From positions 1-64,000 of the forward strand of contig NZ_FTPU01000011.1 of assembly GCF_900108115.1 (NCBI RefSeq): a stretch of DNA of 64,000 bases. Direction: 5' to 3'. Positions 62,995 to 64,000 of this stretch are shown here, in pieces (the first letter of the stretch is position 1; every line of letters starts with the position of its first letter). Made by a program: the position numbers and the translations under genes. The notes under the pieces are model-generated. The model had not been told where the DNA came from. It was given only the letters and a program-made list of their open reading frames with translations, and searched no databases. The DNA is from Epilithonimonas bovis DSM 19482 (GTDB lineage: Bacteria; Bacteroidota; Bacteroidia; Flavobacteriales; Weeksellaceae).

Positions 62995-64000
62995 ATGAAT
63001 GCAAAAGTTTCGGTATTATTTTATGCCAGAAAGTCGAAAGCGAAATCTAGTTCCAAAATCCCAATTTACATGCGGATTACAGTAGATGGACAACGAACAG
63101 AATTTTCAACAGGAAAATTTGTTGAAGGTAGCAAATGGAATCCTGCTCAAAGTCGTTTAAAGGGCAATTCTGAGGAGGCGCGCGTTATGAACAAGCATTT
63201 TGATATTCTACAAGCAAAAGTCCTCGAAATCGAAAATAGACTCGTTTTCTTAGGCGACCCTTTCGATGCTACGGATATTAAGAATTTGCTCACAGGAACA
63301 AAAACAGCGGAAAGATTCTTGATCCCAATTTTTGAGGAACACAATTCCAAAATGGAAAAACTTGTTGGCAAAGAGTATGCGATTGCGACCCTTAAAAATT
63401 TCAAAACTTGTTTGTCGCATTTGAAAGAATTTTTGTGGACATTTCACAAAAAAGCGGATATCAATATTCAGAAATTGGAACCGTCTTTTCTCAATGATTT
63501 TGATTTCTTTCTACGAACAAAAGCGAATATCAACAATAATTCTGCGGTGAAGCACACCAAAAACTTGAGTAAGATTTTAAAAATCTGTTATCAAAACAAT
63601 TGGATAGAAAAAGATTTGGTGATTTTCTACAAAGGCAGATTTAATGAAGTGAATGTGAATTTTCTAACTGATGAGGAACTTTCATCAATTCGCGAGAAAG
63701 AATTTTCGGGAAAAGGTTTGGAACTTGTTCGTGATATGTTTGTTTTCAGTTGCTATACAGGTTTGGCTTACATCGATATTTTTAATCTTACAAAAGATCA
63801 ACTTTCCAAAGGAATTGATGGAAATCTGTGGATTATCACAAACCGACAGAAAACGGGAAGCGCATCAAATATTCCTTTACTTCCAGTTGCTGAAGAAATT
63901 ATCAAGAAATACGAAAATCATCCAGTATCTTCCAATTCTGGAAAACTGCTCCCAGTTTATACCAATCAAAAGGTAAATGAATATCTGAAAACGATTGCCG
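62995..64000 (+). CDS. Tyrosine recombinase / integrase of a mobile element (truncated by window end)
   Basis: 335 codons run open from the ATG at 62995 to the window end. The N-terminal arm-binding region starts MNAKVSVLFYARKSKAKSSSKIPIYMRITVDGQRTEFSTGK, then a SAM-like core-binding domain (about 110-215, KEYAIATLKNFKTCLSHLKEFL) and the start of the catalytic domain, with FSCYTGLAYIDIFNLTKDQL and the beta-hairpin lysine in NRQKTGSASNIPLL. At residue 258 the usual first arginine is Ala, as in CTnDOT-type integrases, which also lack it. The C-terminal His-Arg-Tyr part lies outside. With tRNA-Phe 250 bp upstream, it marks the left end of an integrated element. Confidence 0.9.
   Translation, partial: MNAKVSVLFYARKSKAKSSSKIPIYMRITVDGQRTEFSTGKFVEGSKWNPAQSRLKGNSEEARVMNKHFDILQAKVLEIENRLVFLGDPFDATDIKNLLTGTKTAERFLIPIFEEHNSKMEKLVGKEYAIATLKNFKTCLSHLKEFLWTFHKKADINIQKLEPSFLNDFDFFLRTKANINNNSAVKHTKNLSKILKICYQNNWIEKDLVIFYKGRFNEVNVNFLTDEELSSIREKEFSGKGLELVRDMFVFSCYTGLAYIDIFNLTKDQLSKGIDGNLWIITNRQKTGSASNIPLLPVAEEIIKKYENHPVSSNSGKLLPVYTNQKVNEYLKTIA

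Overview
The window looks like chromosomal DNA of a flavobacterium of the Chryseobacterium/Epilithonimonas type (family Weeksellaceae). This is inferred from AT-rich sequence, genes without Shine-Dalgarno sites, many TAnnTTTG minus-7 promoter boxes typical of Bacteroidetes, GLPGLI-family proteins, a DUF1800/DUF1501 pair, an OlsF-like fused acyltransferase and short dispersed intergenic repeats. Coding density is high. About 63 protein genes (one broken, one cut by the window end) and one tRNA are supported. No rRNA, CRISPR array, insertion sequence or riboswitch was recognised.

Layout. 1-530 is a non-coding patch of about 100-bp direct repeats. 530-9,875 holds mixed metabolism and transport: a nitronate-monooxygenase-like enzyme, PnuC, an amino acid permease, secreted proteins, an AraC-type regulator and a HAD phosphatase. 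9,879-20,814 is a minus-strand cluster of three ATP-grasp ligases, a GCS2-type carboxylate-amine ligase, a class I glutamine amidotransferase, an M17 aminopeptidase and two alpha/beta-hydrolase esterases. It looks like a pathway for a small amide or peptide metabolite and is the best candidate for an undescribed system. A toxin-antitoxin pair and a pair of unknown genes sit inside it. 21,042-27,000 has a lipoprotein gene broken by one in-frame stop, a thioesterase, dnaA, a beta-barrel protein, and a NamZ-like muramidase whose start lies 4 bp from that of a divergent ABC permease.

27,166-28,149 is a cysteine-synthase-family enzyme. 28,205-32,963 is a complete cyanophycin module: synthetase (cphA) divergent from cyanophycinase (cphB) and an isoaspartyl dipeptidase. 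The enzymes would make and then fully recycle the Asp-Arg polymer. 33,095-45,731 carries a 56-residue membrane protein, a nuclease, corA, fabH, the DUF1501/DUF1800 pair, a second beta-barrel, YceI, a hydrolase, tex, coaD, ddl and a diacylglycerol-kinase-type protein. 46,024-62,581 carries dnaN, a second toxin-antitoxin pair, pheT, hemN, dps, a QueD/PTPS enzyme, groES-groEL, menC, fbp, aspartate kinase and an OlsF-like aminolipid synthase. The right end has tRNA-Phe followed 250 bp later by a CTnDOT-like tyrosine recombinase that runs off the window, so an integrated element probably begins here.

Regulation. Good TAnnTTTG boxes were found upstream of about 20 genes. In six cases (pnuC, cphB, corA, hemN, queD, menC) the box ends only 4-5 nt before the start codon, which predicts leaderless mRNAs. 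Intrinsic terminators close many transcription units. All functional calls rest on reading motifs and gene context by eye; no database search was run.
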